Positions 1-7,547 of a stretch of 12,086 nt of DNA are shown here, piece after piece. The notes under the pieces are model-generated. The model worked only from the letters and a program-made list of their open reading frames with translations. It was not told the origin of the DNA and did no database searches. This DNA is from UBA4738 sp002413305 (GTDB lineage Bacteria; Actinomycetota; UBA4738). The stretch spans positions 1-12,086 of the forward strand of contig DAIUAM010000065.1 of the NCBI GenBank assembly GCA_036847185.1, written 5' to 3'. The translations under genes were made by a program, and so were the position numbers. Every line of letters starts with the position of its first letter. Position 1 is the first letter of the stretch.

Positions 1-4
1 CGGG

Positions 5-208
5 GTGTCAGGACAATCGATCAGCTCGGCCCATCGATCGCCTTGTCGGACCCGCTCAGGACTCGACCTGGGGGACGAGGTGCTCGAAATCGGACCCGGC
101 CCGGGCCTGTCGACAGAGGCGTTGCTCCCCCAGGTGAAGAGGCTCACCGTCATCGAGATCGACGAGATGCTGCCAGTGACCAGGCCAGGCCCGAGACCTC
201 GCCAGTAG
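5..208 (+). pseudogene. SAM-dependent methyltransferase, N-terminal remnant
   Basis: The reading frame contains a class I methyltransferase core: motif I GDEVLEIGPGPGLST (about residues 23-37), then a spacer and the acidic post-motif VIEIDEM (about 49-55) that would bind the SAM ribose. This pattern is typical of the KsgA/Erm-like rRNA methyltransferases and related small-molecule methyltransferases. Immediately after the acidic loop the frame turns into a Pro/Arg-rich stretch and stops at 206-208, so the remaining roughly three quarters of a Rossmann methyltransferase are absent. The residues before motif I do not look like family sequence either. I read it as a decayed fragment rather than a short functional gene. 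Which methyltransferase subfamily it came from cannot be decided from this piece. Confidence 0.5.
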
Positions 209-410
209 TGGAGGGCTCGCCCGCCGAACGGAAAGCGGATCCGGTGGCGATGCGGGCCACGCTTCCGATACACGGCTCGGCGCGGTCGCGGCATCCCGGA
301 GAGCGTAGGCCCGCTGAACGCGTTCGCCTAGCAGGCGCGAAGCGCGGCAGCCCAAGTCTTGCTCAACGCGCCCGGACCTCGGTTCTTCTGGTCACAGCCA
401 CTTCAAGCTT

Positions 411-640
411 CTAGGACGTGCTCCAGTCGTCCCGCTGATCGGTCCGCTGTTGGCCGACCGGGGTTTGACGGATGTCCGGAGTCGACGTGGGCGATCGCCG
501 TGACGTCGACGCACTGGATGACCACGTAGGCGTTCGTGGCGTACGACGGGGCGTTCAGGTAGTCGCCGCCGCCCAGCCCGGCGGGCCGCCAACCCGAAGA
601 CCTCCCGCCAGGCGTGTACTGATCGGGACCGACCGGCGCG
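411..640 (-). pseudogene. unidentified reading-frame remnant
   Basis: This covers most of the 209-735 gap. On the minus strand one frame stays open from a stop near 736 down to a TAG at 411-413 without a convincing start codon. Its middle part reads like protein, with GGGDYLNAPSYATNAYVVIQ and then CVDVTAIAHVDSG, a normal mix of hydrophobic and polar residues. The other two frames are Arg/Pro-rich shadows. I do not recognise the family. It lies just downstream of the histidine kinase on the same strand, where a response regulator is often found, but nothing here resembles a receiver or LuxR domain. It is probably the C-terminal scrap of a secreted or enzymatic protein, and a chance open frame is also possible. 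The remainder of 209-410 shows nothing I can support. Confidence 0.25.
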
Positions 641-735
641 AGGCGCGGACCTGGCGTCGCGGGTGCCCCAGAGAACGGACGGCTGGTCGAGCGGACCGAT
701 CGGCTCCACGCTCGTCTCAGCGAGCCTGAGCGCTC

Positions 736-2728
736 TCAACCGACCGGTTCGAGCGCGGTGACCGGCACCCGCCCGCGCACGGTGGTGCCGCGGCCGGGGG
801 CAGACGTCACGTCGATGTCACCACCGAGGGCAGCCATGCGGTCGGCCATGCCCTGCAGGCCGGTGCCGTAAGACGTCCTGGAGGTGTCGAACCCCGCCCC
901 ATCGTCTTCGACCTCGAACTCGAGCCGGCCGGCCGCCTCGGCCAGGCGAACCACGGCCTTCGAGCCTCCGGCGTACTTGGCCACGTTCTGCAGGGCCTCC
1001 AGGGTGCAGAAGTAGACTGCGGCTTCGGCCTCCTGCCCGTACCGCCCGATCCCCTGCGGCTCGATCGTGACCGGCACGGGGCTCTTGCGGGCCTGCGCGG
1101 TCAGGGCGGCGGCCAGGCCCTGGTCGGCCAGCAGCGGCGGGTAGATCCCCCGGGCCAGGTCGCGCAGGTCCTCCAGCGCCTCGGTGACCTCGGCCTCGAC
1201 CTGCCCGAGGATGCCGGCCGCCTTCTCGGGGTTCTTCTCCGTCAGGGTCCGAGCCAGCCGGATCTTCACGGCCAGCGCCACCAGCTGCTGCTGGGCCCCG
1301 TCGTGGATGTTGCGCTCCAGCCGACGCCGTTCCTGGTCCTGGGCCGCCACGATGCGCTGGCGGGAGGCCTGGAGCTCCCACAGGCGGTGAAGGAGCTCCT
1401 CGGTGAGCCGGACGTTGCGGAGCACCAGGCCGGCCTGGGAGGCGAGGTCCGACGCCAGCTTGTGCTCGGCCGGGGTGAGGCGCTCGCCCGCGTGCTTTGA
1501 AAGCGTGAGGGCCCCGAGCAACTCCCCGCGATGATGAACTGGAAGAGAGAGGCTGGTCCCGGCGATCTCTGGGAGAACCCCGTCGGCCAGCACAAGCGGG
1601 TCGGGGGCCTCCCGCTCTGCGGGCCAGGATGCTTCGGCTCGCAGCTCCGAGCCCACCTTCAGCCACACCGTGGCCTCCCTCGACCCGGTTCCCTCGGCCA
1701 GGATTCGGGCCATGCGGGGCGGGAGATCCTCGGCGGGGTAGGCGCCGGCCATGCGGGAGGAGAACTCCGACAGGACCTCGTAGGGGGTGGCCCGGCGGCC
1801 GTACACCAGCCGGTTGGCCAGGCGCTGGACCCGTTCCCGGACCGGCTGGAACGCCACAGCCACCACGGCCGTGGCCAGGATCGACAGGCCGAGGTTCGGC
1901 TTGGAGCCCTGGCCGATGGCCGCCCCGATCCCCACCACGATCCCCACGTACACCGCGGTGATGAACGCGGCGAGCGTGCCGAACACGACCGTCTTGTTGA
2001 TGACGACGTCGATGTCGTACAGGCGGTACTTGAAGACGGCGATGCCGATGGCGATCGGGACGAACGCGAATGCCGCGGTCCCGATCGCGTTCTCGATGTT
2101 CGTGGCCTCAGTGCTCGAGGCAACGCTCGGCGGGATGAACCCTTGGACGAGGAGGGCCAAGCCGACGAGGGCCGCAGCGTAGACGAGCCACTTCAACTGC
2201 TCGCGCTCCACCGGCGGCGCCCGCCGGTACCGAACCACGAGCGATGCGATGGCCGCGACGCCGGCGATCAGCACGAGGCCGAGACCACCTCGGAGGAACT
2301 GAAAGACGCTCCCCGCCGCGCCCCCGATGCCGAACGGGTTGGTCGAGGTCCCGCCAGCGGTCCTGCCGGGGGCAAACGCACTGCCCAGGACCCAGCCGGC
2401 GAGTCCAGCCGCCGCGATCCAGGCGACGGGGCGCCAGGCAGAAGTCCGCGGCCAGGAGATAGACGAACCAAGGCTGATGCGTGGTGCTCCGCGGACGGAC
2501 GAGCCACAGGATGACACCGAACACGATCAGCTCCGCCACGGTGGCCAGGAAGAGACTCCGCAGGACGATCAGGGAGGGCCCGGATCTGTCCCGGCGGGCT
2601 CGTCGCATCGCCAAAGGGAGCAGGATCGGTGCGATCCGTCGAAAGGCCGACGCCCGCAGTCTCAAACCCTCCGTCTCTAGTCCCCGGTCGGCCGGTCGGT
2701 CGGGTCCCTCCCACGTTCCCACGTTCAC
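736..2728 (-). CDS. membrane sensor histidine kinase (HisKA_3/GAF type), apparent frameshift near the N-terminus
   Basis: This is a NarL/DegS-class sensor kinase. The uninterrupted part is 736-2517 (593 codons from a GTG). It has several membrane helices (about residues 31-49, 72-95, 108-128, 143-162, 168-201), the YRLYDIDVVINKTVVFG linker common in actinobacterial kinases, a GAF-like region (about 245-370), a coiled segment with the phospho-acceptor H405 in ERNIHDGAQQQ, an N-box with N511, and G-boxes DDGAGFD (538-544) and GTGLQGM (551-557). The frame before residue 30 is not protein-like. The neighbouring frame supplies a better N-terminus from a GTG at 2728 (GAGAGG ribosome site, 5 nt spacing) with a helix at VLRSLFLATVAELIVFGVIL. 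Removing one base of the GGGG run at 2428-2431 joins both frames into 663 residues. No response regulator lies beside it, so it is an orphan kinase here. The kinase call is firm; whether the frameshift is real or an error is not known. Confidence 0.88.
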
Positions 2729-2877
2729 CCGCGCCTCTCACCGTAACCCGCGTGGTTCTTGAGGAGGGAGGGCCAGGTCCTTCAACTGATCGACCGTCTC
2801 GGCCGTCCTCCCATCCCCGGATGAGGCGGTCGTGCCACAACGGACGGCAGAAACTGGTCATCCACGGTCAGGGACGG

Positions 2878-3807
2878 TCAACACGAAAAGCCCTCTGGCC
2901 GGAGCTTGCGCCCCATGCGCTGCCGGGTGGTGAACGACCCGGGGATCCTGCCCCGGGGAGGATGGGCCTCGGCTGCCTTGCGCTCCTTCCACCCCTTGGC
3001 AGTGGCGATCAGCAGCTCGGGACCGCCGGGCGTCTCGGCGCCCACGCTGGCGTCGGAGTAGTAGCCGGCGTCCGCGACCAGGACCCCGATCCCCTGGCGC
3101 ACCCCGACCGCTCGGAGGTTGGCCGTGGCCTGGGAGAGCATGGGGTGCAGCAGCCGGGTGTCGGCCTGGTCGTTGGTGAGGTCGGTGGCGATGACGATCT
3201 GATGCTCGGTGACCAGGGCCTGCCCGTTGTAGCCCTGGATGAACCCGTGATGGGTCTTCATGATCTTGGAGTCCGGGTCGCTCACGTTGGCCTGGGGCTC
3301 CTTGCTCGGGGAGGGCGGGGAGGGCTTGCGGCCCCGGAGCCGCGTGCCCCGCTGGGTCTCCGTGGCCTCCCGCTTCTCCATGCGCTCTGCGTGGGCATCC
3401 AGCCGGGCCTGCTCCTCGGCCTCCAGGTGGGCCCTGGCCTGGCGGAGGCGGTGCAACCGGCTCCGTCGATCGGCCAGGGCCCGGGGCAGCTCGTCCCCCC
3501 GAGCCTGCCCGTGGACGGCGTCCTCGGTGGCGTCGGTCGCGGCGGCCTCGGCCAGGATGGCTTTGACCTCCTCCTCGATGGCAGAGCCGGTCCTGTTGGC
3601 GGCCATGGACGCGTTGGCCTTAACCCGCTTGCCGTCCAGGGCCACCATGCCCACCTGGATGAGCCCGGCCTCCGCACACAACCGGAGGGCCTGGACGAAC
3701 AGCCCCTCGAGGAGCGCGGCGTTCTCGGCCCGGAACCGGGCCACGGTGGTAAGACGGGGCGTGACGACCAATGCAACAGTGCCCGAGTTGGTGCTCTCGA
3801 ACAGCAA
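2878..3807 (-). pseudogene. IS1182-family transposase, truncated at both ends
   Basis: The product resembles the central part of IS1182-type DDE transposases: ARFRAENAALLEGLF (about 23-37), the first catalytic Asp in VALDGKRVKAN (D58), a Glu/Arg-rich helical insert (about 75-165), DPDSKIMKTHHGFIQGYNGQ (177-196) and the second catalytic Asp in VADAGYYS (D246). The family protein is usually about 450-550 residues. Here the N-terminal DUF772-like domain is missing, with homology starting near residue 18, so the Met at 3807 is not the original start. The C-terminus breaks off after RMGRKLRPEG, before the segment that carries the catalytic Glu. The element is therefore inactive. No terminal inverted repeats or target duplication were recognised. 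It sits between the sensor kinase and the kinase-like gene. Confidence 0.85.
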
Positions 3808-3837
3808 AGCCGGGGCCCCGGGCCATCGAGGGCGTCT

Positions 3838-4322
3838 TCACCCTCCGATGAGACGGCGGGCGACCGAGGCGAGGGCGGCAGGAGCCACTCTCGGCCTGAT
3901 CGCCCGAAAGTCGATGACTACGGAAGCCAGGGAGTACAGATCCACGCGGCGCTCGATCTCCACCTGGCGATAGTTCTCCCATTCACCCTCCGTCCGATGA
4001 CCCTCGGACACGTTCCGGGCGAACGCAGCGTGCGGATCATCGATGATGAGGATCACGCGGTCCCGGCGCCCCCCCAGATAGACCGTGAGCTCATCGGCGC
4101 ACGAGTCCTGGGTGCCGGCCCCGATGTCCACGATGACCGCCGTCCCATCGAAGGCGTCGAGCCACGCCCGGACCTTCGGCCAGTCCCGCAGGCCGGGCTC
4201 TTTGAGCTCGTGGTCGGAGTCGCGGCTCTTGACGCCGAGCTCGAGCGCGACCGCCTCGGCAAGGTCGGACTTACCGACCGAGGAGGGCCCGATCAGATAG
4301 ACGGGATGGCGGCCCCTCTCAT
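3838..4322 (-). CDS. small P-loop (shikimate-kinase-like) ATPase, apparent frameshift at its start
   Basis: The frame encodes a small P-loop protein. VYLIGPSSVGKSDLAEAVA carries a GxxxxGKS Walker A (about residues 12-19 after correction), followed by ELGV and an Asp-rich strand DSDHEL as in shikimate/gluconate kinases, then TAVIVDIGAGTQDS and VILIIDDP. The total of 161 residues fits that fold. No ATG, GTG or TTG lies in this frame upstream of Walker A. An ATG at 4320-4322, 8 nt after an AAAGGAG ribosome site, is out of phase by one base. Adding one base in the CCCC run at 4313-4316 makes a continuous protein beginning M-R-G-G-R-H-P. The start lies 13 nt after the stop of the DUF1918 gene, and the ribosome site overlaps that stop, so the two form an operon. 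Substrate unknown; the shikimate kinase function itself is not claimed, as the shikimate-binding Arg pattern is not evident. Confidence 0.6.
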
Positions 4323-4335
4323 CGGCGATGCTCCT

Positions 4336-4752
4336 TTACCTCCTGCCGCTTGGCCTCGGCGTCGCCGACTTCGCCCTCGGTGTGGTCGCAGTCGCCTTCG
4401 TGGCTCTCGACTCCTTGGCCGTCGACTTGGCCGTCGACCTCTCGGCCCTGGCTGTCTTCGCGGGAAGCTTCCCGGTCGCGGTCTTCTTGGGCACGGTCTT
4501 CGTTGGCGTCGACGCCCTGGCAGGCGACTTCCTGGGCTCGGTTCCCTTCGAGCCGGCCTTCCGCTTCAAGTGGGCGGGCTCGATCCTGGCCGTCCCGGCT
4601 CCGGGGGCAAACAGGCTCTCGTGTCCGTCCCCCCACCGGATCCGGTATCGGACCCGAAGATCCCCCTCGATCACCTCGATGATCTCCCCCTCCCGGGGGG
4701 TCCCACCTACTCGCGGGGCGTTGACGACGATGCGATCACCCTTGTTGGCCAC
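4336..4752 (-). CDS. DUF1918 domain protein with a Lys/Ala/Thr-rich basic tail
   Basis: Residues 1-58 form a DUF1918 domain: GDRIVVNAPRVGGTPREGEI, then VRYRIRWGDGHESLF and ARIEP. This is a small beta-rich, SH3-like actinobacterial domain of unknown function. Residues 61-138 are low-complexity with 23 Lys/Arg in 78 residues and many Ala, Thr, Pro and Ser, including KTVPKK, KTARAERSTAKSTAKE and ATKATATTPRAK. This tail resembles histone H1-like and bacterial nucleoid-protein tails. I place the start at GTG 4750-4752 because a GGAGGA ribosome site precedes it by 6 nt and family members begin right before GDR. A longer frame from 4857 adds 35 residues that are not family-like. It is the first gene of an operon with the P-loop protein. 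Binding of nucleic acid by the tail is inference from composition. Confidence 0.85.
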   Translation of the reverse strand: MANKGDRIVVNAPRVGGTPREGEIIEVIEGDLRVRYRIRWGDGHESLFAPGAGTARIEPAHLKRKAGSKGTEPRKSPARASTPTKTVPKKTATGKLPAKTARAERSTAKSTAKESRATKATATTPRAKSATPRPSGRR

Positions 4753-5121
4753 GAGATCTCCTCCCATGTCGGCCACTGACTCCTCTCCGCGCCGAACCTT
4801 GACCGCAGCCTGCGCCTCGCTTAGGCGTCGCCCTCTCTGCCGGAGGCCCGGCGCCACGTCAGGCGTTCACACTCACTAAGGATGCTCAGGACCGGCGGCA
4901 AGGGTCCATCCATTCTTCTTCGTTTGCTACATCACCTCGGCCGCTGCCGTGGACGATTCCTCCACGTCGAAACGCTTGTCTCGCTTCTGGGCCCTGGGAC
5001 GACTTCCGACCCCGGGGGGGTATCTCGATGTGGAGCATCGGCACGCCGGCCACCGTGTTCGGTGTCCCCGGACCGAGGTCGATGTGTCGAGGCTTGGTGA
5101 TCCCCCGCTCTGCCGCAATCA
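4753..5121. other. gene-poor stretch with one doubtful minus-strand ORF
   Basis: This stretch lies between the zinc-ribbon ORF and the DUF1918 gene. One minus-strand frame runs from about 5221 to a TGA at 4886-4888 and includes the protein-like segment RHIDLGPGTPNTVAGVPMLH, but it overlaps the zinc-ribbon ORF, has no good ribosome site and ends in a composition-poor tail. I do not recognise it. It could be a remnant. The part next to 4753 should contain the promoter of the DUF1918 operon, although I saw no clear -35/-10 pair. Confidence 0.2.
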
Positions 5122-5445
5122 TCAAGCCACCATTTCCCATATCGGAACCCTGGCGACGTCGGGCTCGGATGCTCTCCACAACTGCCCAGAGGATGCCAGT
5201 GCCCTGGCTTTGTCCGGCCACAGCCCGCTACCACCTTCGTGAGACCGGGGAACCGAGAGGCCCGCGCTTACCGGCAGCGAAGCCCGATCGAGGCGTCCAG
5301 CAAGGGCGACCGGCTCGCGCATGATTGCGCGTTGCTCGCAGCCTTCCTGGATCCAGCGCGCCCCGCAACCATCACACCATGCCCTGGACCAAGGGCTGAT
5401 GACGACCACGACTTGGAACGACTCACAAACTGGACACCGCGGCAT
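5122..5445 (-). CDS. small zinc-ribbon-like protein
   Basis: The start is well supported: GGGAGG sits 5 nt before ATG 5443-5445. The first 45 residues form a miniature zinc ribbon with C4-P-V-C7 and C23-D-G-C26 flanking a hydrophobic strand VVVVIS, followed by ARWIQEG. Two CxxC knuckles 15 residues apart could bind one zinc ion. Residues after about 45 look less protein-like, so the natural protein may have been shorter and the frame may be extended by a lost stop; the total is 107 residues. A longer upstream extension to 5532 is not supported. The promoter region carries two palindromes around a -10-like element (5533-5576). Function is unknown; small zinc ribbons of this kind can act as nucleic-acid or protein adaptors. 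Confidence 0.55.
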   Translation of the reverse strand: MPRCPVCESFQVVVVISPWSRAWCDGCGARWIQEGCEQRAIMREPVALAGRLDRASLPVSAGLSVPRSHEGGSGLWPDKARALASSGQLWRASEPDVARVPIWEMVA

Positions 5446-5532
5446 GGCGACCTCCCTCGCTCCTCGATTCGTGGGGAGTGAGGGATTGGTGACTGCGGGG
5501 CCGTCATCGGTCGGTCGCTCTGCGCGAACCAC

Positions 5533-5576
5533 CAGGCAGATGCCTGTTGCTCATTATCCTAGCAGGCGATTGCCTC
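5533..5576 (-). promoter_or_regulatory. tandem palindromes flanking a -10-like element
   Basis: CAGGCAGATGCCTG (5533-5546, 6-bp arms) and CAGGCGATTGCCTC (5563-5576, AGGC-GATT-GCCT) are two near-copies that start exactly 30 bp apart, about three helical turns. Between them, on the minus strand, GATAAT (5553-5558) matches a sigma-70 -10 in 5 of 6 positions. I see no good -35, which fits an activator-dependent or repressed promoter. The element would drive the zinc-ribbon gene about 110 bp downstream. The cognate regulator is not known. Confidence 0.4.
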
Positions 5577-5771
5577 GCCGCTCGGGTACGCTAGCACCCC
5601 CCGCGGGTCACCCATCGCCGGGCCCAGGGAGAGGCCGAGGCGATGGTTGGAAGGGGGCTCCAAGGGCTGCTCGCAAGCTCGTCCCACCGTCTCTGCATCT
5701 GGGACACTGAGCCTTGTGAGGAACTCGGCGGGCATCCTTCCCTCTGGGTTCGCTGATGCCCCGCCCGAGCC
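5577..5771. other. no recognisable gene
   Basis: This stretch and the neighbouring 5446-5532 leader carry only overlapping open frames without ribosome sites or recognisable motifs. I see no RNA gene or transposon end here. Confidence 0.3.
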
Positions 5772-6050
5772 TCAACAAACCGTCGGTCTCGAACAAGCCA
5801 GCAACGACGCGACGGAGGCCCTGGCGGCCGAAGGGCGCGAGCGTGGACGAGCTGGGTAGGCAACCGAGTAGGACCCGGACATCCAGGTTGTGGGCGATAG
5901 CGGACCCGGGAAAGCCGATGACCGATCTTCGGCGTAGGGACGGACGCGGTAGGACAGGCCTGCGCGGGAATGGGGGCACCGCAGGCTGGCCTCAGCCCAC
6001 AACAGCCACCAACCGCAATCCGGGCAGGACCCGGGACGGGAGTTTCGCAT
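5772..6050 (-). CDS. possible small CxxC (degenerate zinc-ribbon) protein
   Basis: From an ATG at 6048-6050 the frame reads M-R-N-S-R-P-G-S then CPDCGWWLLWAEASLRCPHS, and GLSYRVRPYAED. The arrangement resembles a small zinc ribbon of the CPxCGWWLLW type, with a first CxxC knuckle. In the second knuckle the last Cys is replaced by Ser (CPHS), so zinc binding would be impaired. The roughly 40 N-terminal residues look protein-like. The remaining 50 do not, and there is no Shine-Dalgarno sequence. It follows the TauE/SafE gene on the same strand, 23 nt downstream of its stop. It could be a decayed relative of the ribbon protein at 5122-5445. Low confidence that it is translated. Confidence 0.3.
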   Translation of the reverse strand: MRNSRPGSCPDCGWWLLWAEASLRCPHSRAGLSYRVRPYAEDRSSAFPGPLSPTTWMSGSYSVAYPARPRSRPSAARASVASLLACSRPTVC

Positions 6051-6073
6051 CGTCCACGGCCCGAGAAGCCACC

Positions 6074-6844
6074 CTAGTGATGGGGCGACGCTCCCACGAT
6101 CCGATAGACCACAAACGCTCCGCCGGCAGCCACGAGGAACCAACCGAGCAAACGCCGCATGGTCGTCCCTGCCACTCGGTGCGCGAGCCGTGCGCTGGCA
6201 GCGCTGGCGGGAACGGCGCCCAAGGCGAGCGGTCCGGCGACGCTCCAGTCGATATTACCGAGCGCCCAGTGCGTCGCCAGCGTGGGGACAGAGAGGACGC
6301 TGATTACGAGGAGGCTCGTGCCAACGGCTTCGCGCATGTTGAGACCGAACACCAGCAGATACACGGGGACGAGGAGGAACCCTCCGCCGTTGGCGAGCAG
6401 ACCCGTGAAAAGCCCGATCGCCGCCGAAGCCGCCACCAGCAGGGGCCGGTTCATTCGTCGTGCGGTCCCTGCTCGGCGGGCGGTCTCGCCGATGGGTCTG
6501 ATGACCCGTTGCCCCACGATGATGAGGACGAACCCAGACGCGATGAGGATCGCCTGACCTCCCACCACGCTCGACAGCAGGGCACCCCCGATCGTGGCCG
6601 GGACGCCGCCCAGCAACGACCAGGCGGCGGCACGAGGCCTCGCTTCGTGGTCCCGTAAGTAGGGTGCGGCGGCTGCGAGCGCCGCGGGGATGGTAGCGGG
6701 GAGGGGTGAGGCGACGGCCAGCAGGCCAGGCACCCCCAAGATGGAGAGCAGTGGCGTGGCGATCGATGAGCCGCCGACGCCGAACAGCCCGAGGAGCGCC
6801 CCGATCACCGCTCCGGCGACGATGAAGACCGGCCACGGCGCCAT
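6074..6844 (-). CDS. TauE/SafE family sulfite/anion exporter
   Basis: This is a 256-residue integral membrane protein with about eight hydrophobic segments and the internal duplication typical of TauE/SafE (DUF81) transporters. The first half begins GAVIGALLGLFGVGGSSIATP with a Gly-rich turn (residues 11-31). The second half repeats it as LFTGLLANGGGFLLVPVYLL (about 154-173), followed by REAVGTSLLVI. Length is normal for the family (about 240-270). The ATG at 6842-6844 starts directly at the first helix; the nearest purine-rich tract is about 15 nt away, so the ribosome site is weak. The start is 32 nt downstream of the Mth938-domain gene, so the two probably share a transcript. Family members export sulfite, sulfoacetate or related organosulfur anions; the substrate here cannot be assigned. 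Confidence 0.9.
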   Translation of the reverse strand: MAPWPVFIVAGAVIGALLGLFGVGGSSIATPLLSILGVPGLLAVASPLPATIPAALAAAAPYLRDHEARPRAAAWSLLGGVPATIGGALLSSVVGGQAILIASGFVLIIVGQRVIRPIGETARRAGTARRMNRPLLVAASAAIGLFTGLLANGGGFLLVPVYLLVFGLNMREAVGTSLLVISVLSVPTLATHWALGNIDWSVAGPLALGAVPASAASARLAHRVAGTTMRRLLGWFLVAAGGAFVVYRIVGASPHH

Positions 6845-6876
6845 CGGAAGCGATGGTAGTCCCCCGACGGCCGCCG

Positions 6877-7227
6877 TCAGCAGGTCACGTGCAGGATCGC
6901 GTTGGTGGCTTCACCGGCCCGTTCCAGCTCCCTGAGTGCCCGGGCGGTGGGGACGATCAGCAACCGGACGTGTCGCCGCCGGGCTTCTTCAGCCACGTCG
7001 TTCATCACGGGCAGCGCCCCGTCCGCCCCGCTCCCCACGACCAACCGCTCGCACTTCCAAGGGATCTTCTCGGCCAGGGACAGCGGGATGTGGCCGAGGA
7101 TGCCGCGGAACGGCCTTGAGAGTCCCTTCTTCCGCTTGCGGACGCGACCGCGATCGATCACCACGTCGTGCCCGTACGTCGTGCCGTCGATCTCGATCGA
7201 CCCGAACGTGAACTGACCGAACCTCAT
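6877..7227 (-). CDS. Mth938-like domain-containing protein
   Basis: The 116-residue product is a complete single-domain member of the Mth938/NDUFAF3-like (DUF498) family. Typical family segments are FGSIEIDGTTYGHDVVIDRG near the N-terminus, then KRKKG, the H-I-P-L-S-L-A-E-K-I-P-W-K-C block, RLVVGSGADGALPVM, RHVRLLIVPTARA and the terminal TNAILHVTC. I chose ATG 7225-7227 because a GGAG lies 9 nt upstream; ATGs at 7236 and 7242 add only 3-5 residues and have poorer sites. The prokaryotic members have no firm biochemical role, and the eukaryotic relative NDUFAF3 is a complex I assembly factor. It is the first gene of a probable operon with the TauE/SafE exporter. Confidence 0.9.
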   Translation of the reverse strand: MRFGQFTFGSIEIDGTTYGHDVVIDRGRVRKRKKGLSRPFRGILGHIPLSLAEKIPWKCERLVVGSGADGALPVMNDVAEEARRRHVRLLIVPTARALRELERAGEATNAILHVTC

Positions 7228-7325
7228 GCGATCCATCTCCATGGCCGAGGACGTGATCCACCGCTCGATGTACTGGGTGATCGTCCTGCGGGTGGCCAAT
7301 ACAGGTCGGGCGACGGCCACCGCCG

Positions 7326-7547
7326 GCGCGGGGGTTCGACGAGCAGCCAGACTTCGACCTCCAACAGGACATGTGGCGGAGGCTGCAGGTGCTCCCGGAC
7401 CGTCAGCGCGCCGCGCTCGTCCTGCGCTTCTACGAGGACCTGTCCGAGCAACGGATCGCGGAGGTCCTGGGATGTCGCCCGGGCACGGTGAAGTCGCTGG
7501 TCTCCCGCGGGCTCCAGGCACTTCGAGGAGAGATGAGAGGTGACTGA
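7326..7547 (+). pseudogene. ECF sigma factor, region 4 remnant (5' truncated)
   Basis: The frame contains a complete sigma-70 region 4: LQVLPDRQRAALVLRFYEDL, then SEQRIAEVLGCRPGTVKSLV with the helix-turn-helix, and SRGLQALRGEM, ending with TGA 7545-7547. This fits the SigE/Sig-50-like ECF sigma factors of Actinomycetota, which end in this way. Region 2, which binds the -10 element and core polymerase, is missing. The frame hits a stop near 7277 and the sequence before about 7326 is Pro-rich and unlike the family. The lost part ends where the divergent Mth938 gene begins, so a recombination there removed the 5' half. It overlaps the anti-sigma-like remnant in the manner of a sigma/anti-sigma operon. 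A function as sigma factor is unlikely. Confidence 0.75.

Noticed and set aside
5..208. Functional KsgA-type rRNA methyltransferase
   Set aside because: Only motif I and the acidic loop are present; the rest of the catalytic domain is gone.
1531..2514. 327-codon plus-strand open frame
   Set aside because: Antisense to the histidine kinase; His/Asp/Arg/Gly-rich composition typical of a shadow frame.
2854..2880. Direct repeat ACGGTCA next to the transposase end as a target duplication
   Set aside because: The 7-bp copies are adjacent to each other on one side only, not flanking the element.
2629..4779. 716-codon plus-strand open frame
   Set aside because: It overlaps the transposase, P-loop and DUF1918 genes on the other strand, is Gly/Leu/Pro/Arg-rich without domains, and is a mirror-frame artefact of high GC.
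4886..5221. 111-codon minus-strand ORF
   Set aside because: Overlaps the better supported zinc-ribbon ORF, has no ribosome site and no recognisable domain; listed only as part of the gene-poor stretch.
5756..6658. 300-codon plus-strand open frame
   Set aside because: Antisense to the TauE/SafE exporter and without any recognisable motif.
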